Below are positions 15,397 to 24,959 of a stretch of DNA of 64,000 nt, piece after piece (within the stretch, counting starts at the first letter, position 1; each line of letters opens with the position of its first letter). The notes beneath the pieces are model-generated. The model saw only the letters and a program-made list of their open reading frames with translations, did no database searches and was not told where the DNA came from. This stretch comes from JBKEDC01 sp047971925 (GTDB lineage Bacteria > Bacteroidota > Bacteroidia > Bacteroidales > Prolixibacteraceae): assembly GCA_047971925.1 (NCBI GenBank), contig JBKEAC010000041.1, positions 1 through 64,000 on the forward strand. Direction: 5' to 3'. Made by a program: the position numbers and the translations under genes.

Positions 15397-16224
15397 TTAT
15401 AATTTAACCTGATGAATATTCGGATTCTGATTCTGAATCGAACGAGCATACTTCACTGCGGGTCTTCCAAAAGAGAGAACGGCGGCAATGACATGGTTAG
15501 ATGGAATGCCGAGAAGTGCTTTGAAGCTAGCATCAACATTATTAAATGCTTGTTTAGCGAAACCATTCCAGAGCGTAGAAATTTGATGACTATTAGCAAG
15601 TAGCTCAAAATATGATGCTGCAATGCAACAGTCAACAATCGGTTGAGTGTTTTCTTCTGGTGCAGAAAGAATTAATAAGTGTGGAGCATTTCGATAAATG
15701 ATATTAATCTTCTTTGCTTCCCACATTTTGGCAAAATTAGCTAGATAGGCATGCTTCTCATCGAGTTCTTGTTTTTCGCTTGCATCGAGCAAATATTGAT
15801 AAGTGAGCTGACTAATTTTTGCCATTTCCTCGCGATTAGCAACGAGGGTGAATTGTACTGCATTTTCATTTTTAGCTGTAGGAGCATATGCGGCTATTTG
15901 AATTAAATTTTTTAATTCATCTCCGCAAATATCTTCATCTTTGAAACGACGTACAGAACGACGTGTTTGAATTAGTTTTCCTAAGTCAATAGACGATGGG
16001 TTGGGTTTAAATGTGGGAATGCTGTTTTCAGGTTGTAGTCCTAAGATTGAAATTGCTGCTGAAGGGCATATTGCTAAACAGTGCTGGCATTTTAAGCAGC
16101 TGCTTTCTTTTCCTGCTTTTATTTCAGGATACTTATCTTTAGCATCGATAATTAACACGGGGCAATCAGAAGAACACAAGCCGCATTTAGAACATTTTGT
16201 TTGATCGACAGTAAAATTTAACAT
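15397..16224 (-). CDS. Ferredoxin-nitroreductase fusion protein
   Basis: 275-aa oxidoreductase. An N-terminal 2x[4Fe-4S] ferredoxin domain has cysteines C11, C14, C17, C21 and C43, C46, C49, C53. The rest is a FMN-binding nitroreductase domain beginning at RRSVRRFKDE (about 88-97). Such fusions are common in anaerobic Bacteroidota and Clostridia and are thought to pass electrons from reduced ferredoxin to a flavin-bound substrate; the physiological acceptor is unknown. Cytoplasmic, no signal peptide. Confidence 0.92.
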   Translation of the reverse strand: MLNFTVDQTKCSKCGLCSSDCPVLIIDAKDKYPEIKAGKESSCLKCQHCLAICPSAAISILGLQPENSIPTFKPNPSSIDLGKLIQTRRSVRRFKDEDICGDELKNLIQIAAYAPTAKNENAVQFTLVANREEMAKISQLTYQYLLDASEKQELDEKHAYLANFAKMWEAKKINIIYRNAPHLLILSAPEENTQPIVDCCIAASYFELLANSHQISTLWNGFAKQAFNNVDASFKALLGIPSNHVIAAVLSFGRPAVKYARSIQNQNPNIHQVKL

Positions 16225-16336
16225 GAAATGATTATTTTAAGTAACACAAGAAGTAGCTGTAGATTTCTCACGCAAGATAATGATTTTGATGGTGAGTTAT
16301 ATCTGACAATTAAGTGATAAATTCGGAGTAGAAGAA

Positions 16337-16366
16337 AAAAGACGTACACAAAAATGCACGTCTTTT
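16337..16366 (-). terminator. Terminator downstream of fabD
   Basis: Stem AAAAGACGT / ACGTCTTTT (16337-16345 and 16358-16366), 12-nt loop; on the minus strand it ends in a T run 20 bp after the fabD stop. Confidence 0.85.
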
Positions 16367-16386
16367 GATTTTTGTATTTCGCTTAT

Positions 16387-17274
16387 TTAAGCTTCTAAGC
16401 TACTAATGCCAGATAACTTGACTGTTTTGTCAATTTTGATAATCATGCCTTGCAATGCTTTGCCAGGACCAACCTCAGTGAAGTCGTCAGCTCCGTCGGC
16501 AATCATGTTTTGAATGCTTTGTGTCCATTTTACAGGAGCTGTGAGTTGTGCAATTAAATTTTCTTTAATTGCGAGAGGATCTGTTTGTGGTTTAGCATTC
16601 ACATTTTGATAAATTGGACAAGTAGGAGTATTGAAAGTCGTTGCTTCAATTGCAGCTGCCAATTCTTCACGTGCAGGCTCCATTAGTGGAGAGTGAAAGG
16701 CTCCACCAACAGGTAATACGAGTGCACGTTTAGCTCCTCTAGATGTTAAGGCTTCACAAGCTTTATTCACTCCTTCCAATGATCCTGAAATCACTAACTG
16801 ACCAGGACAGTTGTAGTTGGCAGCAACAACAACTTCTGATATTTCAGCACAAACTTCTTCTACGATAGCATCGTCAAGTCCGATAATTGCAGCCATGGTT
16901 GAAGCTTGTAATTCGCAAGCTTTTTGCATTGCAATGGCACGTTGAGATACTAATTTTAAAGCATCTTCAAAATTCATTGCACCACAAGCAACTAATGCTG
17001 AGAATTCACCAAGCGAATGTCCCGCTACCATTTCGGGTTTGAAGTTGCTGATTGTTTTAGCTAAAAGAATAGAGTGCAAAAATACAGCCGGTTGAGTTAC
17101 TTTTGTTTGCTTTAAGTCTTCAGCAGAGCCTTCAAACATAATTTTGGTTATGTCGAAACCTAATATTTCATTAGCTTTATCAAAAAGCTCTTTTGCTATA
17201 GGTGAATTTTCATATAAGTCTTTGCCCATTCCAGGGAATTGCGCCCCTTGTCCGGGGAAAACATATGCTTTCAT
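16387..17274 (-). CDS. fabD: Malonyl-CoA:ACP transacylase
   Basis: 295-aa cytoplasmic enzyme that loads malonyl groups onto acyl carrier protein for fatty-acid synthesis. The N-terminal PGQGAQ motif (7-12), nucleophile S87 in GHSLGE and the general-base histidine in GGAFHSPLM (about 196) are all present. Normal length. Monocistronic here, with its own terminator and a TATATTTG element upstream. No other fab genes are adjacent. Confidence 0.96.
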   Translation of the reverse strand: MKAYVFPGQGAQFPGMGKDLYENSPIAKELFDKANEILGFDITKIMFEGSAEDLKQTKVTQPAVFLHSILLAKTISNFKPEMVAGHSLGEFSALVACGAMNFEDALKLVSQRAIAMQKACELQASTMAAIIGLDDAIVEEVCAEISEVVVAANYNCPGQLVISGSLEGVNKACEALTSRGAKRALVLPVGGAFHSPLMEPAREELAAAIEATTFNTPTCPIYQNVNAKPQTDPLAIKENLIAQLTAPVKWTQSIQNMIADGADDFTEVGPGKALQGMIIKIDKTVKLSGISSLEA

Positions 17275-17309
17275 AATTTCATTGATTTAATATGCATTTA
17301 TTTAAAACG

Positions 17310-17317
17310 CAAATATA
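17310..17317 (-). promoter_or_regulatory. -7 element of the fabD promoter
   Basis: The minus strand reads TATATTTG, 36 bp before the fabD ATG; the -33 element is unclear. Confidence 0.55.
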
Positions 17318-17399
17318 ATTGTTTTTTTTAAGAAATTTGTTTATTTGAAAGTGAAGGTCTTGATGGTAACTTATGATTTTTTTCTACTCTGTTTTAGAC

Positions 17400-17471
17400 A
17401 AACTTAATTGTGGATAATTTTCCTCACAAAACGAATTAAGCTCTTTTCGTTAAATGGCCACAATTAAGTTT
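17400..17471. repeat. Nested palindrome with a DnaA-box match
   Basis: Fourteen-bp perfect inverted repeat (17400-17413 and 17458-17471, AACTTAATTGTGG arm) with an inner 6-bp stem (17430-17435 / 17446-17451). The left arm contains TGTGGATAA (17409-17417), an exact DnaA-box sequence. It lies between the 3' end of the peptidase gene and the fabD promoter, and could simply be a long-stem terminator of the former. Confidence 0.6.
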
Positions 17472-17583
17472 TGATTTTTAATGTAGTAAGCAGCTTTTAA
17501 GTAGAGAATTTTCATTAAAACTCAATTATAAATTGAAACAGATTGGAATGCACAAATTTACTCTCACCAACTAGTTAATGTTA

Positions 17584-19740
17584 CTAATTTTCTTTCAAGA
17601 AATCAGTCATCTTATGATATAAATGTAGGCGTGTTTTTCCTCCAACAATGCTATGATTTTTATTGGTATATATGGCTATATCAAAAGGAACTTGGGCTTG
17701 AACTAAAGCTTCGCTCATTTCAAGTGCGTTCTGATAGTGCACATTGTCATCGGCTGTTCCGTGTACTAAGAGTAATTTACCTTTTAATTTATTAGCATGG
17801 AGAGTTGGAGCATTAGCATAACCATCGGGGTTCATTTTTGGAGTACGCATGTAACGTTCGGTGTAAATAGAATCATAGTATTTCCAATGAGTTACAGGGG
17901 CGATTGCAATTCCCGATTTGAAAATTCCATTGCCTTTTTCAAGGCATCGCAATGTCATGAAGCCACCATAGCTCCATCCCCAAATAGAAATATTATTTTC
18001 ATCAACATAGGATAAAGATGCTAAATATTTTGCAGCCTCAATTTGATCATCTGATTCTAGTTCTCCAAGTTTTAAATAGGTGCATTTGCGAAATTCTTCA
18101 CCACGAGCACCTGTTCCACGAGGGTCAACGCAAACAACAATGAATCCTTCTTGTGCCATGTAATTGTACCAGTCCACATTAAATTGATCTAAAACCTGCT
18201 GCGAATTAGGACCACTATACTGAGTCATCAGCGTGGGATATTTTTTAGTTGAATCAAAATCATTTGGTTTAATCATCCAGCCATTTAGAACAACACCTTC
18301 AGATGTTTTGAATTGAAAGAATTCTTTAGAAGGAATGCGATAGTATTCTTGAAGTAGTTTAAGCTTGTTGTTTTCTTTTATCACTCGAATTTCTTTGCCT
18401 TTGTAGTCATATAGGGTGGCAGTGTGTGGAGTGGTTAGGTTAGTAAAATTATTAACGTAATAGGAATAATTTGAGCTGAATGTAGCATCATTTGTGCCTT
18501 GTTCAGTACTTATTTTTCCTGATTTTTTTTCATCGAGACTAATAAAATAAACCTCTCTTTGCATGGCGTTTTCTTTAGCAGCTTGATAATAGAATAAACC
18601 TCTGGTTTGATCGAATCCATAGAATTTAGTTACATCATAATCACCTTTAGTAATTTGTTTTACTAAGAAACCCGCTCTGCTGTATAGATATAGGTGAGAA
18701 TAACCATTGCGTTCACTCATGATGACAAAGTACTTATTGCCAGGAATGATGTGAAAGTTATCGAGAAAAGATTCAGAAACATAGCGACTGTTATTCTCTT
18801 TAATAAAAGGTCGGGTATCACCAGTGTATGGATTTGCAGCCAATATATTCAGTTGATCTTGACGTCGATTTAGTTGCATGATGAATAAATCGCTAGCGTC
18901 TTCACTCCATGAGAGGCGAGGAATATATTGCTCGGTTTCATCACCAATTGAGCATTTAATGTTGCCTTTTGATTTTAGATCATAGCAATAAACACTAACA
19001 ATAGAATTACTTTCTCCTGATTTCGGATATTTGAAATCGCAGAGAGAAGGGTAGAGTTCTTGAAATAATTGCATGCTATATGTTGGCACATTCGATTCAT
19101 CAAATTTCACATAAGCGATAAACTTAGAATCGGGCGACCAAGCATAGGCTTGATACATCGAGAATTCCTCTTCATATACCCAATCGGGTATTCCGTTGAT
19201 GATTTTATTAAATGCACCATCAGTGCTCACTTGGTTTTCTGTTCCAAATTTTAAACTTTTCACAAAAAGGTTGTTGTCTCTTACAAAAGCAATTCTTTCG
19301 CCATCGGGAGAAAACTGAGCAACTTGTTGTTTTCCTTTAGATGACAAAGGCGAAATTTCTCGCTTCTGAGCATTCCAAACATAGTAGTTTGCTTTGAAGC
19401 TGTGTCGATAAATTGCTTCTTGATCAGTGCATAGGAGTATTTTATCTTCATTTGCCGAGAACTGATAAGATGAAAATGTTTTAAAAGGAGGGTTGTCTAA
19501 AGAATCTAAATCGAAGGCAGTTCGCAAAGGTTTGCCTGTTTGATAGCTATAAACTACAATTTTATTTTCCACCTTTTGAGAATAACTAACGCCATCATTC
19601 ATCGGATGAATTTTAGCAGAAAATTGCTGTTGAAAAATCAGACTATCACCTTGCACATGATTTAAGTTGAAGGTGGCTTGAGCATGTACTTGAAAAGAGA
19701 AAGCCCATATTAGTACGACAAGGTTGATTAATTTTTGCAT
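17584..19740 (-). CDS. S9 family dipeptidyl-peptidase IV-like serine peptidase
   Basis: Exported prolyl-dipeptidyl peptidase. With the start at 19740 it is 718 aa and begins with a clean signal peptide (MQKLINLVVLIWAFSFQVHAQ); a start at 19767 would add nine residues and overlap the upstream kinase gene. A DPPIV beta-propeller (about 70-480) precedes an alpha/beta-hydrolase domain with nucleophile S590 in GWSYGG, aspartate D664 in HGTADDNVH and histidine H696 in NKNHSI. A propeller EE pair that binds substrate amino termini is visible in DWVYEEEFSMYQ. It would act in the periplasm on Xaa-Pro peptides, fitting a peptide-using lifestyle. Confidence 0.94.
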   Translation of the reverse strand: MQKLINLVVLIWAFSFQVHAQATFNLNHVQGDSLIFQQQFSAKIHPMNDGVSYSQKVENKIVVYSYQTGKPLRTAFDLDSLDNPPFKTFSSYQFSANEDKILLCTDQEAIYRHSFKANYYVWNAQKREISPLSSKGKQQVAQFSPDGERIAFVRDNNLFVKSLKFGTENQVSTDGAFNKIINGIPDWVYEEEFSMYQAYAWSPDSKFIAYVKFDESNVPTYSMQLFQELYPSLCDFKYPKSGESNSIVSVYCYDLKSKGNIKCSIGDETEQYIPRLSWSEDASDLFIMQLNRRQDQLNILAANPYTGDTRPFIKENNSRYVSESFLDNFHIIPGNKYFVIMSERNGYSHLYLYSRAGFLVKQITKGDYDVTKFYGFDQTRGLFYYQAAKENAMQREVYFISLDEKKSGKISTEQGTNDATFSSNYSYYVNNFTNLTTPHTATLYDYKGKEIRVIKENNKLKLLQEYYRIPSKEFFQFKTSEGVVLNGWMIKPNDFDSTKKYPTLMTQYSGPNSQQVLDQFNVDWYNYMAQEGFIVVCVDPRGTGARGEEFRKCTYLKLGELESDDQIEAAKYLASLSYVDENNISIWGWSYGGFMTLRCLEKGNGIFKSGIAIAPVTHWKYYDSIYTERYMRTPKMNPDGYANAPTLHANKLKGKLLLVHGTADDNVHYQNALEMSEALVQAQVPFDIAIYTNKNHSIVGGKTRLHLYHKMTDFLKEN

Positions 19741-19751
19741 ATTTAAAATAT

Positions 19752-22700
19752 TTACGATTCGTTGCATTTGTTGTGAGGAATTAGAACAGTGAAGGTACTT
19801 CCTTTGTGTAATTCTGATGATAAAGTGATTTTACCAGAAAGAGATTCCACATAAGCTTTGGTAATAGTAAGACCTAAGCCAGAACCTTCATGTTTTCGGT
19901 TTAAGTAGTCTTTATCAGCCTGAGAGAACTGCTCAAAAATAAGTAGCTTTTTCTGTTCGCTTATTCCTTGACCAGTATCTGAAACTTCTATTTTAAACCA
20001 TTCGTTTATTCGAGAGCAAGAGAAGGTGATTTTTCCATGGTCAGTAAATTTAATGGCATTTTTAATTAAATTAGTACAAATGCCATCTAAAATTTTCTTA
20101 TCGCAAATTACCATTGACTCTTCAGGTGCAATTTCCACGAGGAATTGAAATTCTAGTGATTTAGCTTCGATTTGGGGAAGGAAGAAATTATAGTGATAAG
20201 AGAGGAACTCGATAAGATTGATTTCTTCACATCGTACTTCTAATTTACCCGATTCAATTCGTGAAACTTCAATAATGTCATTGATCGTCGATAATAATCG
20301 TTCTCCACTTTGGTTTATAATTTTCACATAGCTTTGTCGCTCTTCTAGTGAAACATCATCGTAGCTTAATAAATCAACAAAGCCAAGAATGCCATTCATA
20401 GGAGTTCTGATTTCGTGCGACATGTTCATTAAGAATGCACTTTTCACTCGTTCAGCTTCAACAGCTTTTCGGCGAGCCTCAATAAGTTCTTCTTGTTTGT
20501 GAACTTCTTCGGTGATGTCGGTGAATGTGAAAAGAAGTAAGTTTTCGTGTGGGAGTTTCAAGTAAGTGCCATGTATGTTGGCAAATTTAATTCTACCATC
20601 TTTTTGGGAAAAAGGCATCTTGCGGAAATGGTGTGTTTTCTTAGTCTGTAGCACTAAATCAATTTGTTCATTTGATTTTCCAAGCTGGTTAATGCTAGAA
20701 ACTTCTTGCACATGTTGCATCTCCTCATAGCTCATGTCATGCAATTCGCAAAAGGCATGATTGAAAAACTCAAAATTAGAATGTTCATCGAGTAAGGCAA
20801 TGCCCTCCGACGACTGTTCAGCTAAGCTTTTAAAACGAAGGCGACTTTTCTCTAATTCAACTTTAGCCTCATCGAGTGCAGATGTTTGTCGCACTTGTTC
20901 GCTAATGTCGCGTATAGCAGCTCGCGTATAGATAAGATTGCCATTATTATCTTTAACTACTCGTCCACTCATTGCTCCCCAAAAAACAGTTCCATCTTTA
21001 CGAATTAACTGAGTAATAATTTCGTCAACAAAGTAATCAGTCGATGAATATGAATCATGCGTTATTATAGACTCTCTGAAATTAGGGTCAAAATAAAAAT
21101 TGGCAATATCTAGCCCTAGCATTTCTTCTTCAGAATCGTAGCCAAAAATGCTAACTAATTTCGGATTCAAATAGTTGATCCGGCTGAGCTCGTTGGTTTG
21201 AAAAAAACCATAGTTGATTGATTCGAAGATATCTTTTAGTAAGATATTATGTTGCTTAATTTCTTGCTCATCTTTTAATTGCTGACTTACATCTCGCACT
21301 AATATTTGGCGATAGTTCAGACTTCCATCTTCAAGGAAAGATGACTTAACACTTACTTTACCCCAGAACAGAGAGCCATCTTTGCGTTGGCATCGTATGG
21401 TGTGGAGATGAAGATTGCCTTCTGTATCTAAGTTGTTAATTAATTCTTTTCGTTCATCAATTGAGTAATAAAGGTTGTTCACGAGTTCTCCAACCATTTC
21501 GTCGCCATGAGCATATCCAAAGAGTTTTATAGCCATTTCATTGACAAAAATGATGAGATTATTTGCATCAATGTGGAAATACGCATCGTTTAATGTGTAA
21601 AGAATAGTGTTTAAGCGTTCGTTTGATCTTCGTAAGTCTTCTTCTTGTTCAACCTCTCTTGAAATATCTCGAATAATAGTGCGAGTTTCCATCTTGTGGG
21701 TCTTCTGATTAATAACTCCATTGCCATTGATAGAAACCCAGAAAGATGATCCGTCTTTTCGGCGAGCGAGTAGGCGAGATTCATAGTTTTGACCATTTAA
21801 AAATTTATTGAGTACATGCGATGCATCATCGGGATTTGCAAAAAGATTTATTGCAGGCAAACCAACCATCTCGTCAACACTAGAATAACCATATAATTTT
21901 GGTCCAACACGGTTAATCATACTGATTTTTTCATTACTATCCGTTTCTAAATAGACATCTTCAAGATTATTCATGATATTCTGAAGAATACTACTCTTAG
22001 CATCTAATTCTTTTTGGAATCGGCTGAGATCAATGTTATTAAGGAATGAGCAAAGAGCAAAATTCTCTCCAGATATGAAGAGTCGTTGAATGGTTGCCAT
22101 CATTTCTCTAGTTGAACCATCTTTGTGTTTGAAGTTAATCATTACGGAATGATTAACTAATTCTCCATTTTTGATTAGATTGAAGGCCGATTGTATATCA
22201 TCGCTATTAACCACACCAATTTCTTGAGGTGATTTCCCGATGACTTCATTTAATTTGAAGCCCGTACGCTCTAAAAAAGATTGATTAACTCGTTGAATTC
22301 TGAAATCATGATCAATATTAAGCATGCAACTCACGATGATTCCGTTTTGAAATAATGAATTAACAGAATCTTCAAAGATACGCGAAAATGTGTAAACACA
22401 AATCTCGGCTGCAAGCAAGTCTAAAAAGCTCATTTCATCGGCGAGATCGATTGATTGGAGCTTACTATCAAATTCTTCGTGCAAGAAAACTTCAATTGAG
22501 CCATATTCGCCATCGTTGTTGAAAATTGGAACTTGTAATTGCAGCGGAGCAATTTTGAAATCACTACTTAAATACTCTTTGTTGAATAATGTGATTTTGC
22601 AAGAGGTGAAGTCGGGGAATGGTGATGCCAAACAAATAATATCACACGCTTGGTGATAATAGGCAAATGTTTCCATCTTTCGACTAAATAAATTGCAGAG

Positions 22701-22862
22701 CTCAGTAACAGCATAAACTTCTCGTTTCTCTTTGTTGCTAGTTTTGCCAATGCTCTCCATGAGTACATCTATAGTGGCATCTTTCTGTTCTAATTCAGCA
22801 AGGAGTTGAGCAGTAGTTAAATTTTTGTAATCTCTATTTTGAGACTGATGATTATTTTTCAT
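19752..22862 (-). CDS. Multi-PAS sensor histidine kinase
   Basis: 1036-aa soluble-looking sensor kinase with no transmembrane helices. Order: short coiled start, a GAF-like region (about 45-180), five PAS domains with PAC-type ends (about 190-300, 305-420, 425-535, 540-660, 670-780; each closing near a DIS/DVS/DIT motif), a HisKA domain with phospho-acceptor H816 in SHEIRTP, and a HATPase domain with N-box NLIKNAIKF (about 934), DTGQG (about 965) and GSGLGL (about 995). There is no receiver domain and no response regulator gene beside it, so the partner is elsewhere. An orphan Hpt protein is encoded 3 kb away. Signals sensed are unknown. Confidence 0.93.
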   Translation of the reverse strand: MKNNHQSQNRDYKNLTTAQLLAELEQKDATIDVLMESIGKTSNKEKREVYAVTELCNLFSRKMETFAYYHQACDIICLASPFPDFTSCKITLFNKEYLSSDFKIAPLQLQVPIFNNDGEYGSIEVFLHEEFDSKLQSIDLADEMSFLDLLAAEICVYTFSRIFEDSVNSLFQNGIIVSCMLNIDHDFRIQRVNQSFLERTGFKLNEVIGKSPQEIGVVNSDDIQSAFNLIKNGELVNHSVMINFKHKDGSTREMMATIQRLFISGENFALCSFLNNIDLSRFQKELDAKSSILQNIMNNLEDVYLETDSNEKISMINRVGPKLYGYSSVDEMVGLPAINLFANPDDASHVLNKFLNGQNYESRLLARRKDGSSFWVSINGNGVINQKTHKMETRTIIRDISREVEQEEDLRRSNERLNTILYTLNDAYFHIDANNLIIFVNEMAIKLFGYAHGDEMVGELVNNLYYSIDERKELINNLDTEGNLHLHTIRCQRKDGSLFWGKVSVKSSFLEDGSLNYRQILVRDVSQQLKDEQEIKQHNILLKDIFESINYGFFQTNELSRINYLNPKLVSIFGYDSEEEMLGLDIANFYFDPNFRESIITHDSYSSTDYFVDEIITQLIRKDGTVFWGAMSGRVVKDNNGNLIYTRAAIRDISEQVRQTSALDEAKVELEKSRLRFKSLAEQSSEGIALLDEHSNFEFFNHAFCELHDMSYEEMQHVQEVSSINQLGKSNEQIDLVLQTKKTHHFRKMPFSQKDGRIKFANIHGTYLKLPHENLLLFTFTDITEEVHKQEELIEARRKAVEAERVKSAFLMNMSHEIRTPMNGILGFVDLLSYDDVSLEERQSYVKIINQSGERLLSTINDIIEVSRIESGKLEVRCEEINLIEFLSYHYNFFLPQIEAKSLEFQFLVEIAPEESMVICDKKILDGICTNLIKNAIKFTDHGKITFSCSRINEWFKIEVSDTGQGISEQKKLLIFEQFSQADKDYLNRKHEGSGLGLTITKAYVESLSGKITLSSELHKGSTFTVLIPHNKCNES

Positions 22863-22883
22863 TGAATGACGTATAAATAGAGA

Positions 22884-23861
22884 TTAAATATTATAAGGTA
22901 ATTCTTTTAAATCTTTGATTCGATTATATTTTGCGATAGTTTCTCGCACTTCTTGACGAAGTTTCTCATTGTGAGTTCGCTCAATGAGTGGTTGGTTCTC
23001 TTGGCGTTGATGTTTCCATCTTCGGTGGGACCAAAGCCAGTATGTGGGTTGTTGATTAATTACTTCCTCTAAAATATCCATGTAGTTTTGAAGAACTGCT
23101 AGTTCTCCTGAATCTTTAGGTGATGGATCAACTTCAAAAAAATGAGCAATATATTGTCCTCTTTTTACTTTATGAATGTAGTGATAAAGAACGGGTGCGT
23201 TTACTTTACTTGCAATTTTCTGGGGACCAGAAAAAAAACATGTTTCTTGATTCAAAAACATCGACCAATATTGCGCAGATCTAGGAGCCGATTGGTCAGC
23301 AGCAAGCCAAAGGGCTTGTTTTTTATCGCCATCATTGAGGGTTAATCCAATTCGTGCGGTTTGGCTCATGCTGACGGCATAACCGCCGTATTGAGTGCGA
23401 TTATTTTTTAAAAATTCATCCATAGGTTTGTTGTTGCGCTGAACATTGTAAACTAAAACAAATTGATGTTTTAGAAAATAAGCTCCCCATGAGCTCCATT
23501 CCCAATTGTTGTAGTGCGAGGCTAGAAAAATAATTCCTTTTCCTTCATCATGATATTTATTAGCTACTTCAGGATTTGCAAAAACGACATGCTTTTTCAT
23601 CATTTCAGGCGACATTCGATGCATTTTTATTCCTTCTAGCATGATATCGCTAAAATGTTGGTAATATTTTTTTGCAATGGCAGAAATTTCCATCTTCGAT
23701 TTTTCAGGAAATGAATGCTGCAAGTTTTTTAAAATAACGCTTCTGCGATATCTGAGCACATAGTAGCTTAAGAAAAAGAAAATATCGGCACATATATATA
23801 CTAACCACAGTGGAAGGCGCGATGTGAGTTTGAAAATTAAAATGGTGAATTTATTTTGCAT
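22884..23861 (-). CDS. Lipid A biosynthesis acyltransferase (LpxL/HtrB family)
   Basis: 325-aa inner-membrane acyltransferase that adds a secondary acyl chain to the lipid A precursor. One N-terminal hydrophobic segment (about 15-36) and the HX4E catalytic motif (H116-YNNW-E121) are present; the later basic RRWKHQR motif is also typical. It lies 21 bp upstream of the sensor kinase gene on the same strand, so the two are probably co-transcribed, which may be incidental. Which acyl position it fills cannot be told from sequence. Confidence 0.93.
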   Translation of the reverse strand: MQNKFTILIFKLTSRLPLWLVYICADIFFFLSYYVLRYRRSVILKNLQHSFPEKSKMEISAIAKKYYQHFSDIMLEGIKMHRMSPEMMKKHVVFANPEVANKYHDEGKGIIFLASHYNNWEWSSWGAYFLKHQFVLVYNVQRNNKPMDEFLKNNRTQYGGYAVSMSQTARIGLTLNDGDKKQALWLAADQSAPRSAQYWSMFLNQETCFFSGPQKIASKVNAPVLYHYIHKVKRGQYIAHFFEVDPSPKDSGELAVLQNYMDILEEVINQQPTYWLWSHRRWKHQRQENQPLIERTHNEKLRQEVRETIAKYNRIKDLKELPYNI

Positions 23862-23914
23862 TTGAGAGCTTTTTAGTTTGAATTTTATTTCTTGATAAAT
23901 TTCTAGCCGCTTAG

Positions 23915-24790
23915 TTAGTTTGTATCTTTATTAGCTTGGAAATTATTTGGTCGGACAATCATTATGCCCGTTTTATTTTTTGATTTTGCTAAATAATCAG
24001 ATAGCGGTTCATTGCTAATTGTCACCTCGTTTTTGTTTGATGACGCATGCAAAAGGTGTGCTCTTTTATTCTTAAAAATGATGAATCCCACATGAACAAC
24101 ATCGAGTCCCTCAATGTTGGTTGTAATTGCTACTAAATCCCCATCTTTGAATGTTGATTCATACGTCTGAACCTTATCTTTAGGGATATAGTGTTGATGG
24201 CGTAATGAAATTTGTTTTTCTATTTCAGCTAATTGATGAATGAGAACGCTATTTCCTTTAACGAGAGGGTAGCTATCAGCATGTGAACTCATGAAATTAA
24301 TTTTTTTCAAATACGTTTCTTGAAAACTACTATCAATGCAAGTAATGGTGCCGTTTTGTATGTTCTCGTAAATCCAATCACTGAAGTAGTGTAGGCGTGA
24401 GGTATAATCGATAATTTTTCCTTGTCGATATCTGATGGCTTGTAGCTTTGCTGAAAATTGCGTGTAAGAATCGCTCATTGCTATTGCAAGCACATATTCT
24501 ACAAATGTAGTACAATCAACATTGGCGATATTTACAATTAATTGTTCGTTTATATTGATGTCTAATGTGTTTTCTTTATATGGAGTACCTATGAAGCTTT
24601 GGGCAATAGCAATGGTTCGGGCTGATATGTCATCTTCGGTAGAGATGGAAGAAAAATGTTTTTTGTATAACTCTTCATTAATGTCTTGACTACAGTGATA
24701 CGGCTCTGAAGTTAGGGTAGTATGATGAGAGAAAACTATCATCGGACTGAAAATGAGTATCAATAAATATAATTGTTTTATATTTTTCAT
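23915..24790 (-). CDS. DUF1460 (NlpC/P60-like) secreted protein
   Basis: 291-aa exported protein with a signal peptide (about 1-21). It belongs to DUF1460, a papain-like NlpC/P60-related family found mostly in Bacteroidota; a characterised member acts as an N-acetylmuramoyl-L-alanine amidase. The nucleophile is probably C93 in NVDCTTFVEY, with a histidine in LDVVHVGFIIF as second catalytic residue. Likely role: peptidoglycan remodelling or muropeptide recycling in the periplasm. It precedes the lipid A acyltransferase by 53 bp on the same strand. Confidence 0.9.
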   Translation of the reverse strand: MKNIKQLYLLILIFSPMIVFSHHTTLTSEPYHCSQDINEELYKKHFSSISTEDDISARTIAIAQSFIGTPYKENTLDININEQLIVNIANVDCTTFVEYVLAIAMSDSYTQFSAKLQAIRYRQGKIIDYTSRLHYFSDWIYENIQNGTITCIDSSFQETYLKKINFMSSHADSYPLVKGNSVLIHQLAEIEKQISLRHQHYIPKDKVQTYESTFKDGDLVAITTNIEGLDVVHVGFIIFKNKRAHLLHASSNKNEVTISNEPLSDYLAKSKNKTGIMIVRPNNFQANKDTN

Positions 24791-24959
24791 CTAAAAGCAG
24801 CATTTATGTTTGACTGTATTGCAAAATTAAAAATTTAAAGTCGCTAAAATACAATTACTAAATTGAATCCTAAAATGAAATTTAAAGAATGTGAGCTGAT
24901 TTAACAGAAGCGGTGCATTAGAATTGTTTTTTTATTGAAGGTTAGTGATGGAATTATTT

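Noticed and set aside
17409..17417. Replication origin
   Set aside because: Only one DnaA box, no dnaA or other origin-linked genes, no cluster of boxes.
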